This document shows, piece by piece, positions 8,234 to 16,684 of a stretch of DNA of 64,000 nt. How positions within the stretch are numbered: the stretch's first letter is position 1; every line of letters starts with the position of its first letter. Origin of the DNA: Rhizobium sp. P38BS-XIX (GTDB taxonomy: Bacteria; Pseudomonadota; Alphaproteobacteria; Rhizobiales; Rhizobiaceae); the NCBI RefSeq assembly GCF_012641435.1, contig NZ_JABAIJ010000005.1, positions 186,001 to 250,000 on the forward strand, in the 5' to 3' direction. The position numbers and the translations under genes are program-made. Under the pieces are notes generated by a model. That model searched no databases and was not told the origin of the DNA. It saw nothing but the letters and a program-made list of their open reading frames with translations.

Positions 8234-9796
8234 TTATTCCCACTCGATCGTGCCGGGCGGCTTCGAGGTGACGTCGTAGACCACGCGGTTGATGCCGCGG
8301 ACTTCGTTGATGATGCGGGTCGCAGCGCGGCCGAGGAATTCCATGTCGTAATGATAGAAATCCGCCGTCATGCCGTCGACGGAAGTGACGGCACGCAGCG
8401 CGCAGACGAATTCGTAGGTGCGGCCATCGCCCATGACGCCGACCGTCTGGACCGGAAGCAGCACGGCGAATGCCTGCCAGATGGCGTCATAGAGGCCGGC
8501 CTTGCGGATTTCGTCGAGATAGATGGCATCGGCTTCGCGCAGGATCTCCAGCTTCTCGCGGGTGATGCCGCCCGGGCAGCGGATGGCAAGGCCAGGCCCT
8601 GGGAAGGGGTGGCGGCCGATGAAGCTGTCGGGCAGGCCGAGCTCCTTGCCGAGCGCGCGCACTTCGTCCTTGAAGAGTTCGCGCAGCGGCTCGACGAGCT
8701 GCATCTTCATGCGCTCGGGCAGGCCGCCGACATTGTGGTGCGACTTGATGGTGACCGAGGGACCGCCGGTGAAGGAAACGCTCTCGATAACGTCGGGATA
8801 AAGCGTGCCCTGGCCGAGGAAGTCGGCGCCGCCGAGCTTCTTGGCTTCTTCTTCGAAGGTCTCGATGAAGAGGCGGCCGATGATCTTGCGCTTGGTCTCG
8901 GGGTCGGAAACACCCTCCAGCTCGCCGATGAAGCGCTCGGAAGCGTCGACATGCAGGAGATGCAGATTGTAGTGTTCGCGGAACATGGCGACGACGTTGG
9001 CCGCCTCGTCCTTGCGCATCAGGCCGTGGTCGACGAGGATGCAGGTCAGCTGGTCGCCGACGGCCTCGTGGATCAAAAGCGCGGCGACGGAGGAATCGAC
9101 GCCGCCTGACAGGGCGCAGATGACGCGCTTGTCGCCGACCTGATCGCGGATCGCCTGAACCGCCTTGGCGCGGTAGGCCGACATCGACCAGTCGCCCTTG
9201 ATGCCGGCGATGTTATGGATGAAGTTGCCGATCAGCTTAGCGCCATCGGGCGTATGCACGACTTCCGGGTGGAACTGCACGCCGTAATATTTGCGCTTCT
9301 CGTCGGCGATGAAGGCGTAAGGTGCGTTCGAAGAGGTGGCGACCACCTCGAAGCCATCAGGCAGCGCGGTGACGCGATCGCCGTGGCTCATCCAGACCTG
9401 ATGGCGCGAGCCGTTCGACCAAAGTCCTTCGAAGAGGGCGCAATCCTTGTCGACTTCGAGGAAGGCGCGGCCAAATTCGCGATGGTGGCCGCTCTCGACC
9501 TTGCCGCCGAGCTGCATGCACATGGTCTGCTGGCCGTAGCAGATACCGAAGACCGGGATGCCGCTGTCGAAAATGATCTGCGGCGCTCGCGGCGAGCCTT
9601 CGTCCACGGTCGAGGCCGGGCTGCCGGAGAGGATCACGGCCTTCGGCTGCAGCCTCTTGAAGCCGGCTTCAGCGGATTGGAAGGGAACGATTTCGCAGTA
9701 GACGCCCGCTTCGCGCACACGCCGCGCGATGAGCTGCGTCACCTGGCTGCCAAAATCGACGATGAGAACGGTGTCTGGATGTGCTGTCTGGGTCAT
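8234..9796 (-). CDS. guaA: GMP synthase (glutamine-hydrolysing)
   Basis: Converts XMP to GMP using ATP and glutamine, the last step of guanine nucleotide synthesis. The 520-residue protein has the class I glutamine amidotransferase domain first (nucleophile C86 in GICYGQQ, H176 and E178 in FHPEV), then the ATP pyrophosphatase domain with the P-loop SGGVDSS at 230-236, and the C-terminal dimerisation domain ending in KPPGTIEWE, the invariant end of GuaA. Length is normal. The start follows a modest AAAGG site. It is flanked on the same strand by two hypothetical genes and is not beside guaB in this window. Confidence 0.98.
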   Translation of the reverse strand: MTQTAHPDTVLIVDFGSQVTQLIARRVREAGVYCEIVPFQSAEAGFKRLQPKAVILSGSPASTVDEGSPRAPQIIFDSGIPVFGICYGQQTMCMQLGGKVESGHHREFGRAFLEVDKDCALFEGLWSNGSRHQVWMSHGDRVTALPDGFEVVATSSNAPYAFIADEKRKYYGVQFHPEVVHTPDGAKLIGNFIHNIAGIKGDWSMSAYRAKAVQAIRDQVGDKRVICALSGGVDSSVAALLIHEAVGDQLTCILVDHGLMRKDEAANVVAMFREHYNLHLLHVDASERFIGELEGVSDPETKRKIIGRLFIETFEEEAKKLGGADFLGQGTLYPDVIESVSFTGGPSVTIKSHHNVGGLPERMKMQLVEPLRELFKDEVRALGKELGLPDSFIGRHPFPGPGLAIRCPGGITREKLEILREADAIYLDEIRKAGLYDAIWQAFAVLLPVQTVGVMGDGRTYEFVCALRAVTSVDGMTADFYHYDMEFLGRAATRIINEVRGINRVVYDVTSKPPGTIEWE

Positions 9797-9927
9797 GGCG
9801 AGCCTTTAATGAAAAGCGCTTTCCCTGGCAATCGGGCAAATCGAGCCGAAGCCGATTTTATTGTCCCGATTGTCTTATTTGGGACCTTGCCTCGCCTTCA
9901 TGGGAGTTTTCAACCGGATTTCTCTGA

Positions 9928-10278
9928 TTATCCATGAAGAAGTAGAATGCTCAGAACAACCGCCACGTCGATACTAGCGTGGAAACATAGAAATACGAAT
10001 TCTGACGGCGGGCGACCTAAAATGGCGATATTTTTATACGGATCTTCCACGAGCATCGATATCTGCACACGCTGCGTGTTGATCGCGCGGATCGCTAAAA
10101 GATTCGAAATCGCAAAAATAACAAATCCGAGTGCCAACAAAATCCGCAACGTTGAAAAGCTTCCATCGCCTTTGAAGGCCTGAGAAACACCGATAACGCC
10201 CAACGAAACGACTATATATAAATTCCAGTATTTATTTACAGCATCCGCGCGTTCTAGCAGTAATTTGAGCGTCTCCAT
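9928..10278 (-). CDS. Small membrane protein, unknown function
   Basis: A 116-residue protein with about three hydrophobic segments: residues 20-35 (LYIVVSLGVIGVSQAF), about 44-66 (ILLALGFVIFAISNLLAI) and the last 20 (ASIDVAVVLSILLLHG). No family is recognised. The gene and its flanks are visibly richer in A/T than the surrounding DNA and use codons such as AAA, ATA and TTA more freely, suggesting recent acquisition or weak selection. It lies 131 bases upstream of guaA on the same strand. A GGGAGGGGATA site stands directly before the ATG, which favours it being translated. Confidence 0.6.
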   Translation of the reverse strand: METLKLLLERADAVNKYWNLYIVVSLGVIGVSQAFKGDGSFSTLRILLALGFVIFAISNLLAIRAINTQRVQISMLVEDPYKNIAILGRPPSEFVFLCFHASIDVAVVLSILLLHG

Positions 10279-10395
10279 TATCCCCTCCCGAATGACAGAG
10301 TGCCAGCGGCTACTTTTGTCTTATAACGCAAGTAGTATCTTTGAGGCCATGGGAAGCATTATAAAGAGCGGTTTGTTGAAAGACAAAACTCTCGT

Positions 10396-11037
10396 TCAGA
10401 ACCAGAATACCCCGTCTTCCAGCGCCGTAAACAGGCCGTCGACAGCGTAGGAGAGTTTGCGGTCGATCACATGCAGATATTCCGTCCAGTCGGAAATGTG
10501 CTGCAGCTCCACCTTGCCGTCGGAAATTCCCCGCAGGCCGATCAACGGCAGGCTGTAGGTCTGGCAGGCGCGCAGCACCGCGAAGGTTTCCATATCGACC
10601 ATGTCGGTGCCGATGCGCTCATAGGCTTCCGTCCCGGACACGATATTGGCGCCTGTCGAAAGGCTGCCCTCGGCAATGGTCGGGATACGCAGCGGCAGCT
10701 CGATCGTCGCCGGCAGGTCTAGGAACGGGGTGCGGCCCTTTTCGAAGCCCAGCGGCGAGGCATCCATGTCACGGTAGGAAACCGAGGTCACCTGATAGAC
10801 CTCCGTCTGCTCCAGCTTGGCGGACCCGGCCGAACCGAGCGACACCACGAGATCGGGAAGATCGTCCTGTGCTTCGAGCTGCGCAAAAGTGCGGGTCAGT
10901 GAAATCGCAGCTTCGACGGGGCCGACGCCGGTCATCAGCGGATCGATACGTGAGCGCAGGAAAGGCCCGTACTCTGCTTCGGCTGCCATGACGAACAGGA
11001 TCGATTTGCCTGATACGCGCTTCAGTTCGAATTTCAT
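10396..11037 (-). CDS. mtnN: 5'-methylthioadenosine/S-adenosylhomocysteine nucleosidase
   Basis: Hydrolyses methylthioadenosine and S-adenosylhomocysteine to adenine and the thioribose product, recycling by-products of methylation and polyamine synthesis. The 213-residue protein has the nucleoside phosphorylase fold: the acid residue E20 in FVMAAEAEYG, the GVGPVEAA loop near 37-44, SLGSAGS near 66-72, the ribose-contacting VDMET at 147-151 and the catalytic Asp D173 in RGISD. Its start overlaps the stop of the upstream thioesterase gene by four bases (ATGA), so the two are translationally coupled. Confidence 0.88.
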   Translation of the reverse strand: MKFELKRVSGKSILFVMAAEAEYGPFLRSRIDPLMTGVGPVEAAISLTRTFAQLEAQDDLPDLVVSLGSAGSAKLEQTEVYQVTSVSYRDMDASPLGFEKGRTPFLDLPATIELPLRIPTIAEGSLSTGANIVSGTEAYERIGTDMVDMETFAVLRACQTYSLPLIGLRGISDGKVELQHISDWTEYLHVIDRKLSYAVDGLFTALEDGVFWF

Positions 11038-11483
11038 CCGCTAATTCCCTCTCTGCCCCGGATCACCATCATCGTTCCTGTCATCGAGGCAATCAGCTTG
11101 GCCGGCCCGTCGCCGATCGCATAACCGCGCCCGTCTGCGACGATGATCGTCGTGCCGGGCTTGGTGACGTCGCCCCGAAACAGGAAGCGCTCGCCGCGCC
11201 CTGGCGACATCAGGTTGATCTTGAATTCAATCGTCAGAATCGATGCATCGGGGTCGATGACGCTGTAGGCCGCAAACCCACAGGCCGAGTCCAGCGCGGC
11301 GGCAATGATGCCGGCATGCAGGATGCCGTGCTGCTGCGTCAGCTTGACGTCGAATGGCAGCTCGATCTCGACCGACCCATGTTCCACGCGGGTCAATTCC
11401 GCACCGATGGTCGCCATCGCCGCCTGCCGTTCGAAATTCGTTCGGATACGGGCTCGAAAATCGCCGTTGTCTGCCTCAGTCAT
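11034..11483 (-). CDS. PaaI-type hotdog-fold thioesterase
   Basis: A 149-residue acyl-CoA thioesterase-like protein of the hotdog superfamily. The core motif HGILHAGIIAAALDSACGFAA (usual form HGG..ATLADTA) carries the substrate-contacting residues, and the following beta strands (ILTIEFKINLMSPGRGERFLFRGDVTKPGTTIIVADGRGY) match the family. The start at 11483 (MTEADNGDF) gives the usual family length; the frame is open to 11534. The stop TGA lies inside the ATGA that starts mtnN, indicating a two-gene operon. The acyl substrate is unknown. Confidence 0.85.
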   Translation of the reverse strand: MTEADNGDFRARIRTNFERQAAMATIGAELTRVEHGSVEIELPFDVKLTQQHGILHAGIIAAALDSACGFAAYSVIDPDASILTIEFKINLMSPGRGERFLFRGDVTKPGTTIIVADGRGYAIGDGPAKLIASMTGTMMVIRGREGISG

Positions 11484-11644
11484 GCCGTCCCCTTTCGCGG
11501 GTGCGAAATTGGCATGGAGAGGCCGTTTGGACAAGGGTTATCCGGTGGAAAAGGAGAGGCCGTTGCGTCTTGCCTTCCGACATCGATTTGCTCTGTCATG
11601 CGCCCATGCTATCGGATTGGCGTAAGCGTAGGACGAGGGTGATC

Positions 11645-12721
11645 ATGACAACGATCCTGCAATCAGTGGCGGCCTATGAGGCCTGGATGCGCGCGCAGCT
11701 CGGTGCCGATCTCGTAGAGGCCGGGCTGGCGAAAAAGCACAAGCTGATGAAGAAGGACAGCTTTTCCTTCCTGCGCGGCACCTATTGGCGCTGGGCAGAA
11801 ACGATCCTCGACATCTGCCCCGATCTCAAGAGCGCGCCGCCGCTGCTCGCCATCGGCGATACGCATCTCGAAAATTTCGGCACCTGGCGCGACGAGGAGG
11901 GGCGGCTGATCTGGGGCGCCAACGATTTCGATGAGGCGGCCGTCATGCCCTATGCGCTCGATCTGGTGCGCCTGGCCGCCAGCGCGATCCTGGCGCGGGG
12001 CGACGATGGCCCCACACCGCGCGCTGTCGCCGACGCCATTCTCGGTGGCTATCGCCGCGGCTTGCAGACACCATCGCCTATCGTCCTTGAGCGGGATTAT
12101 AAATGGCTGCGAAATGCGGTTCTGTTGTCGAATGCCGAGCGCAAGGATTTTTGGGAAAAGTATCGCACGCTGCCGGCGTCGAAAGTTCCGGTGCCGGATC
12201 CCTATATTCGCGCGCTGCGCAGGGCATTGCCGGATCCGACGACGCAGTTTGAGGCACGGCCGCGCACGGCTGGCACTGGCAGCCTCGGTCGTCCGCGCTT
12301 TGTCGCCTATGTCGAATGGCGCGGAGGTCCGGTCCTGCGTGAGGTGAAGGCGCTGCTGCAATCCGGCTGGTCGCTCAAGCACGATCCTTCCGACGAGGCG
12401 ATCCAAACCGGCGTTATCGCTGCCGGACGTGCCCGTTCGCCCGATCTCCGCTATCAGGTCAGCGGCAGGCTGCTCGTGCGCCGCCTGTCGCCCAATAGCC
12501 GCAAGATCGAGGTTGAGGATGACATCGCGATGTTGCTGTCGCCCGCCATGCTCGATCTGATGGGGTTCGAAATTGCCAACTGCCATGCCGATGACGCCTC
12601 GCGCCTTCCGGGCATTCTTGCCGATCTCGACAAGCGCGGCTCTGATTGGCTGAGAACAGCGGCCAGGGCGGCCGCTGTTGCTATTGATGGTGAGCAGGCC
12701 GTGTTTGCCAGGAAGGGCTAA
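11645..12721 (+). CDS. DUF2252 family protein (kinase-like fold)
   Basis: A 358-residue DUF2252 protein. Its strongest marks are FLRGTYWRWAE near 38, AIGDTHLENFGTW (family GD.HLEN, resembling the catalytic HxDxxxxN loop of aminoglycoside-phosphotransferase-like kinases) and NDFDEAAVMPYALDLVRLAAS (resembling the metal-binding D-F-D). The family has a protein-kinase-like fold and no established substrate. GAGGGTGATC immediately before the ATG at 11645 decides the start over the open frame reaching 11354. It diverges from the thioesterase-mtnN pair and converges on the exported hydrolase gene, whose stop lies 12 bases away. Confidence 0.85.
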   Translation: MTTILQSVAAYEAWMRAQLGADLVEAGLAKKHKLMKKDSFSFLRGTYWRWAETILDICPDLKSAPPLLAIGDTHLENFGTWRDEEGRLIWGANDFDEAAVMPYALDLVRLAASAILARGDDGPTPRAVADAILGGYRRGLQTPSPIVLERDYKWLRNAVLLSNAERKDFWEKYRTLPASKVPVPDPYIRALRRALPDPTTQFEARPRTAGTGSLGRPRFVAYVEWRGGPVLREVKALLQSGWSLKHDPSDEAIQTGVIAAGRARSPDLRYQVSGRLLVRRLSPNSRKIEVEDDIAMLLSPAMLDLMGFEIANCHADDASRLPGILADLDKRGSDWLRTAARAAAVAIDGEQAVFARKG

Positions 12722-12735
12722 GCGGGCGCCGCTTA
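12719..12735. terminator. Short hairpin spanning two convergent stop codons
   Basis: TAAGCGG (12719-12725) and CCGCTTA (12729-12735) pair perfectly around a GCG loop. The left arm contains the TAA of the DUF2252 gene and the right arm contains the TAA of the convergent hydrolase gene. No T-run is present, so termination is uncertain. Confidence 0.35.
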
Positions 12736-13530
12736 GTGGCCCGCTGCCTCAAGGATCATCCGGGCGATCGTGTCCGGATGCGAGATCAGCGCAAGATGGC
12801 TGGCCTTCACCTCGATGGTCTTTGCGCCCATGCGCTTGGCCATGAAGCGTTCCAGATCCGGATTGATCGTCCGGTCTTCGGTGGACACGGCATACCAGCT
12901 CGGCTTCGTATGCCAGGCCGCAGCGCTGGTCTTGCCGGTGAGGAGTTCCTTGTGGAATGGCTGCTGAACGGCATAAAGCACTTTGGCCCTGGCTTTCGGC
13001 AGGTCGCCGGCGAAGTCGCGTAAAAAGGCCTCTTCGCTGAGGCGGCCCTCATCGCCATCGAAGACGATGCCGGCCGAGGCGGGCGGCGTCGGATAGGTCT
13101 TGGCGAGTGCCGTGTAATCCTCGCCGGCATCGGGTGCGCGCGCCGCGACATAAACCAGTGACGAAACTTTGGGGTGCATGCCTGCCTCGGTGACGATCAT
13201 GCCCGAGAAAGAGTGACCGACGAGCACGGTCGGGCCGTCCTGACGGTCGAGCACACGCTGGGCGGAGGCGACAGCGTCCGGTAGCGTCGTCAGCGGGTTC
13301 TGCACCGCCGTGCAGTTCAACCCCTTGGCCTGCAGCCGCGCGATGACCTCGGACCAGCAGGAGCCGTCGGCAAAGAGACCATGAACCAAGACGATGTTGT
13401 TGGCCTTTTGCGCCGCGGCTTTCGGCGCAGCCGCAGTGGGCGCGCTCGCGGCCTTGCTGCCTGTGGAAACGAGGGAGGCGGCAGCGCCGGCAACGAGTGC
13501 GGCCGAGAAATTCCGTCTGGTGAGCATCAT
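12733..13530 (-). CDS. Tat-exported alpha/beta hydrolase
   Basis: A 265-residue alpha/beta-hydrolase with an N-terminal twin-arginine signal (TRRNFSAALVAGAAASL, Arg at 5-6), so it should be exported folded. The mature domain has the oxyanion strand VLVHGLFADGSCW, the nucleophile elbow GHSFSG with S108, an acid in the STEDRTINPD segment, and the catalytic His in KASHLALISHP near 247. It resembles the EstC/hydroxynitrile-lyase-like esterases that start LVHG..AD..CW. The ester substrate is unknown. A GGATCAGGATC site precedes the ATG. It is divergent from the GntR regulator, which might control it. Confidence 0.87.
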   Translation of the reverse strand: MMLTRRNFSAALVAGAAASLVSTGSKAASAPTAAAPKAAAQKANNIVLVHGLFADGSCWSEVIARLQAKGLNCTAVQNPLTTLPDAVASAQRVLDRQDGPTVLVGHSFSGMIVTEAGMHPKVSSLVYVAARAPDAGEDYTALAKTYPTPPASAGIVFDGDEGRLSEEAFLRDFAGDLPKARAKVLYAVQQPFHKELLTGKTSAAAWHTKPSWYAVSTEDRTINPDLERFMAKRMGAKTIEVKASHLALISHPDTIARMILEAAGH

Positions 13531-13792
13531 GATCCTGATCCCTTGAATAGGATGGTTGATTGGGCGTTAGTCCGAGGCGGCTACGAATACGCCCTGTTAT
13601 GCATTTCAATCTGGTAATTCGGCCGCTCTGTGTATGCAGGATCGGCCGCGTCGAGAATTTTTGTATTCCTAGTGTGGAAAATCGTCAATGATTGGATACG
13701 TAACAGTTGTGTGATGCCAGCACTGCATGCAAGATGCTTGAAATAAGAGGCTGTCGCATACGGGGCGGCCGAATAAGTCGGGAGATCGAGAA
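13531..13792. other. Divergent intergenic region between the exported hydrolase and the GntR regulator
   Basis: 262 bases without a convincing ORF. It must contain promoters for both directions. CGGCCG occurs twice (13619-13624 and about 13644-13649) and a TGCATGCAAGATGC stretch lies near 13725, but no clean GntR palindrome stands out. Confidence 0.4.
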
Positions 13793-14473
13793 ATGATGGA
13801 TGAGCTTGAGGATGGTGAAGACGACCGCGAGCTGCTGTCCGATCGCATTCGAAACGCGCTTGCCGATGATATCGCGATGGGGCGCTTCGAAGCCGGTGCG
13901 GCGCTGGACGAGCAGCAGCTCGCCGATCGCTTTGGCGCATCTCGCACCCCCGTTCGCGAGGCGCTGCGGCAGCTTGCGGTGAGCGGTCTCGTCGAGATGC
14001 GGCCAAGACGTGGCGTCGTCGTTGCCCGCATGACACCGGAGCGCATCATGGAGATGTTCGAGACGGTGGCGGAGATCGAGGCCATGTGCGTGAGGCTTGC
14101 CACCTATCGCATGACGCCTTTGGAGCGCAGCCACCTGATCGAGCTTCATGACGCCTCGGCGGCCATTGTGAAGAAAGGCGATCTGGATGCCTACGATGCG
14201 TTCAACCGCGCCTTTCACGAGGCGATCTATCATGCGACGCACAACAGCTTTCTGGCGGAGCAGGCGATCGCCATTCACGGCAGGCTCATGGCCTTCCGCC
14301 GCGCTCAGCTGCAACAGCAGGAGCGTCTCGACCGGTCGAGAGCGGAGCATGAGGCCATCATGCAGGCAATTGCCGAAGGCGATGGAGAATTGGCCGCGCG
14401 CCGGATGCGTGCCCATATGCTGAACGCGGCGACGGCGCTACGGCGCTTCATCGAAGCCAGCAAAGCGGATTGA
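13793..14473 (+). CDS. GntR family transcriptional regulator (FadR/FCD subfamily)
   Basis: A 226-residue regulator: a winged helix-turn-helix at residues 15-80 (LADDIAMGRFEAGAALDEQQLADRFGASRTPVREALRQL..GLVEMRPRRGVVV), then an all-helical FCD ligand domain with metal-ligand-type residues (D/H in NRAFHEAIYHATHN and RSRAEHEAIMQAI, and the last His in MRAHMLNA). FCD regulators usually sense organic acids or amino-acid derivatives bound with a metal ion. GGGAGATCGAG precedes two adjacent ATGs. Its targets are unknown; the divergent hydrolase is one candidate. Confidence 0.92.
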   Translation: MMDELEDGEDDRELLSDRIRNALADDIAMGRFEAGAALDEQQLADRFGASRTPVREALRQLAVSGLVEMRPRRGVVVARMTPERIMEMFETVAEIEAMCVRLATYRMTPLERSHLIELHDASAAIVKKGDLDAYDAFNRAFHEAIYHATHNSFLAEQAIAIHGRLMAFRRAQLQQQERLDRSRAEHEAIMQAIAEGDGELAARRMRAHMLNAATALRRFIEASKAD

Positions 14474-14487
14474 TCTTCGAAAGATCA
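14471..14487. terminator. Small convergent hairpin between gntR and DUF1513 genes
   Basis: TGATCTT (14471-14477) and AAGATCA (14481-14487) pair perfectly around a 3-base loop and include the stop codon of the GntR gene. There is no T-run, so it is only a weak terminator candidate. Confidence 0.3.
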
Positions 14488-15570
14488 GCCGCGAACGATG
14501 CGGACGATATGCTGGTCCCAGGCGACGTCGCTGTGTTCGCTTAGAAAGTCGCCGTCATAGGAGGATACGGCGAACCCATGCTGGGCCGCGGCAATGCCCG
14601 CCGCATCGGGGACATTCTCGACCTTCAGCACTTTGCCTGTTTTCGCATCCAGCGTCACCGACGTTCCCTCGACCGGCGAGGTGACGCCCACGAGATTTTC
14701 GGCGCGATTGACGGCGATCGCACCCACATAGTTGCCGAGCGCCCGCGTCGTGTCATCGGGCAGCGAGACGAACGTCAGGTCTTCACCTTTGGAGAAATGG
14801 CCGACCAGAGGCGGCAGATCGTTGCGATGCCCCTCATATTGGCAGGCGAACCAGACCCGGCCGCTGGCATCGATATCGACGTGCCGGGTCGACACCTGGG
14901 CATATTCCGGCGGCAGAACGTGTTTCTCGATCAGATGGCCGCTGGCGGCGTCGATTAGTGTCAACGACGGTTCCATGTGATCGCGATTGAGTTTGGTACG
15001 TCCGAAATCCGGATGGGTCTCGATGCCGCCATTGGCGACGATGAGAACCCTGCCATCATCCGAAACCGTCATATCATGCGGGCCGACGCCATAGGTCTCG
15101 TACTCGCCGATACGCGCAAAGCGGTTTCGGGCATCATAAAGCCCGATGATGCCGCGATTCCTGTCGAAATCATTCTCGCTGGCGTAAAGCAGGTTGCCCT
15201 CGGGTGAAAACGTCCCGTGGCCATAGAAGTGGCGCCCTTCCTTGGCGGTGATGACAATCGGTTCGCCCTTGTTCCATGGGTCGAAAATCATCGCGAACGT
15301 CCCCGGCCGGCGAGCGAAAGCGACGGTTTTTCCGGTCGCCTTTGAAAAGGCCATGCCGTGGGCGCGGGCGGGCAGGGCGACCTGATCGACGATCCGCCCC
15401 TGTTCTGTCACTGTCGCAACGGCAAAGGAGCCGTCGGCCGCGCGTATGCCCGACGCATACACGGCGTCCGCGCGTTCAAGAGCCATCAGCGCGCCGGGCT
15501 TCAGGGCTGCGAGGAAGCTCAACCCCGCCGCCTTGACGAAGGCTCTGCGATCGATCAGCCCGCTTCGCAT
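14485..15570 (-). CDS. DUF1513 family Tat-exported beta-propeller-like protein
   Basis: A 361-residue protein with an N-terminal twin-arginine signal (LIDRRAFVKAAGLSFLAAL, Arg at 8-9). The rest consists of repeated strand motifs typical of a propeller (AVATVTEQGRIVDQVALPARAHGMAFS, FYGHGTFSPEGNLLYASENDF, YGVGPHDMTVSDDGRVLIVANGG), as in DUF1513 proteins. It is the last gene of the imelysin operon, four bases after the second imelysin gene; in Pseudomonas, DUF1513 genes accompany imelysin genes under iron control. The start at 15570 places the Tat signal at the N-terminus; the open frame to 15702 is not supported. Its exact role is unknown. Confidence 0.85.
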   Translation of the reverse strand: MRSGLIDRRAFVKAAGLSFLAALKPGALMALERADAVYASGIRAADGSFAVATVTEQGRIVDQVALPARAHGMAFSKATGKTVAFARRPGTFAMIFDPWNKGEPIVITAKEGRHFYGHGTFSPEGNLLYASENDFDRNRGIIGLYDARNRFARIGEYETYGVGPHDMTVSDDGRVLIVANGGIETHPDFGRTKLNRDHMEPSLTLIDAASGHLIEKHVLPPEYAQVSTRHVDIDASGRVWFACQYEGHRNDLPPLVGHFSKGEDLTFVSLPDDTTRALGNYVGAIAVNRAENLVGVTSPVEGTSVTLDAKTGKVLKVENVPDAAGIAAAQHGFAVSSYDGDFLSEHSDVAWDQHIVRIVRG

Positions 15571-15574
15571 TGCC

Positions 15575-16684
15575 TCAATCCCCGTCGGCGAAGGAGAAGC
15601 CGGCCGACAGGCCGATGGCGCCGCCATATTCGTCGCTGAACGCGGTGGTGAGATCACGGCTGACGGCAAGCAGCTTGTCGATCTTGGCGCGTTCTGCATC
15701 ATCGCCGAGGGCTTTTTCGATATCGGGATTGATCGTCGGGGCGATGGTCGAGAGCTCGTTCAGCATCGTGTCGATCTTGGTGGCGACGTCACGCTTGCCT
15801 GACGGCAGAAGGCTCGCCATATCGCCCTTTTCCCACAGCGTCTTCAGGCCCTCGATATTTCCGGTAAAGGAGGTCCAGGTGTTGGCCGAGCGCCAGTAGA
15901 TCGCCATCTTCGGGCGCGCCGACGCGGCATCGCCCTTGTAGAAAGTTTCCAGCCGCTGGTCGCGAACGTTGGCGGCGCCGTGCACGAGAATGCCGAGCAA
16001 TGCCGTCACGGCTTCCTTGTTGTCCATGAAATCATTGCTGGATTTGCCCGGAAACTTCCAGGATTTCTGCACGCCGTCAGGCGCATCCCATTCGTCGGCG
16101 ATTTCCTTGGCGGTGTTCTCGATATTGCCGGCAACTGCTGCGCCATAGCGGCAACGGAAGCTCTGCTTGTCCTTGCCGAGCACGTCCGAGCCGTTTCCGG
16201 CAAGCACATATTCCAGTGCCGTCATACTCATGAGAGCCACGCTCTTGCCGGCGATGGCTTCGACCGTCGTGTCATGTTCATCCGCCTTGGCGATCAGGGC
16301 CTGCACCTGCTTGAGGCCCACACCCTTGCGGTCTGGGTAGAACAGAATGTGCTCGAAGCGGTTCTTGTCGATGATCGGGCCGGTGTCGACGATCTCGATG
16401 CGCGACCAGTTCTTCACGGTGTCGCCGAAAGCCGTCTTGGCGTCTGCAAGCGTCGTGGCAGAGGGATCGGCGCAAAGCGCCTTCATCGCTGTGGTGAGCT
16501 TTGCGGCGGAGTCATGCATGTTCCGGTAGCCGGGGCGGATGACGTCATCGACTGCCTTCTGCAGCGTTGCCGGGACCGCCGCCTCGTTCAGGCCGGCGCC
16601 ATTGGTGGCCGCGTCTTCGGCATGCGCGGGCATGGCCGCAACGGTGAGAAGAAGGCTGGCTGCGAGGCGTTTCCAGTGGCGCAT
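15575..16684 (-). CDS. Imelysin family exported protein, divergent copy
   Basis: A 369-residue protein with a Sec signal (cut likely after AHA near residue 22) and an all-helical imelysin domain, related to insulin-cleaving metalloproteinase/IrpA-type proteins thought to handle iron in the envelope. WSRIEIVDTGPIIDKNRFEHILFYPDRKG is a typical segment of the shorter imelysins. The GxHxxE motif of the classical type is here S153-M-T-A-L-E158: Glu is kept but His is Thr, unlike the other imelysin of this operon, so the metal site probably differs. Its ATG overlaps the stop of the di-haem gene by one base (TGATG), implying coupled translation. Confidence 0.87.
   Translation of the reverse strand: MRHWKRLAASLLLTVAAMPAHAEDAATNGAGLNEAAVPATLQKAVDDVIRPGYRNMHDSAAKLTTAMKALCADPSATTLADAKTAFGDTVKNWSRIEIVDTGPIIDKNRFEHILFYPDRKGVGLKQVQALIAKADEHDTTVEAIAGKSVALMSMTALEYVLAGNGSDVLGKDKQSFRCRYGAAVAGNIENTAKEIADEWDAPDGVQKSWKFPGKSSNDFMDNKEAVTALLGILVHGAANVRDQRLETFYKGDAASARPKMAIYWRSANTWTSFTGNIEGLKTLWEKGDMASLLPSGKRDVATKIDTMLNELSTIAPTINPDIEKALGDDAERAKIDKLLAVSRDLTTAFSDEYGGAIGLSAGFSFADGD

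Noticed and set aside
8048..9109. 353-codon open frame on the plus strand
   Set aside because: Antisense to guaA, whose protein is clearly conserved; high GC at third positions keeps the opposite frame open.
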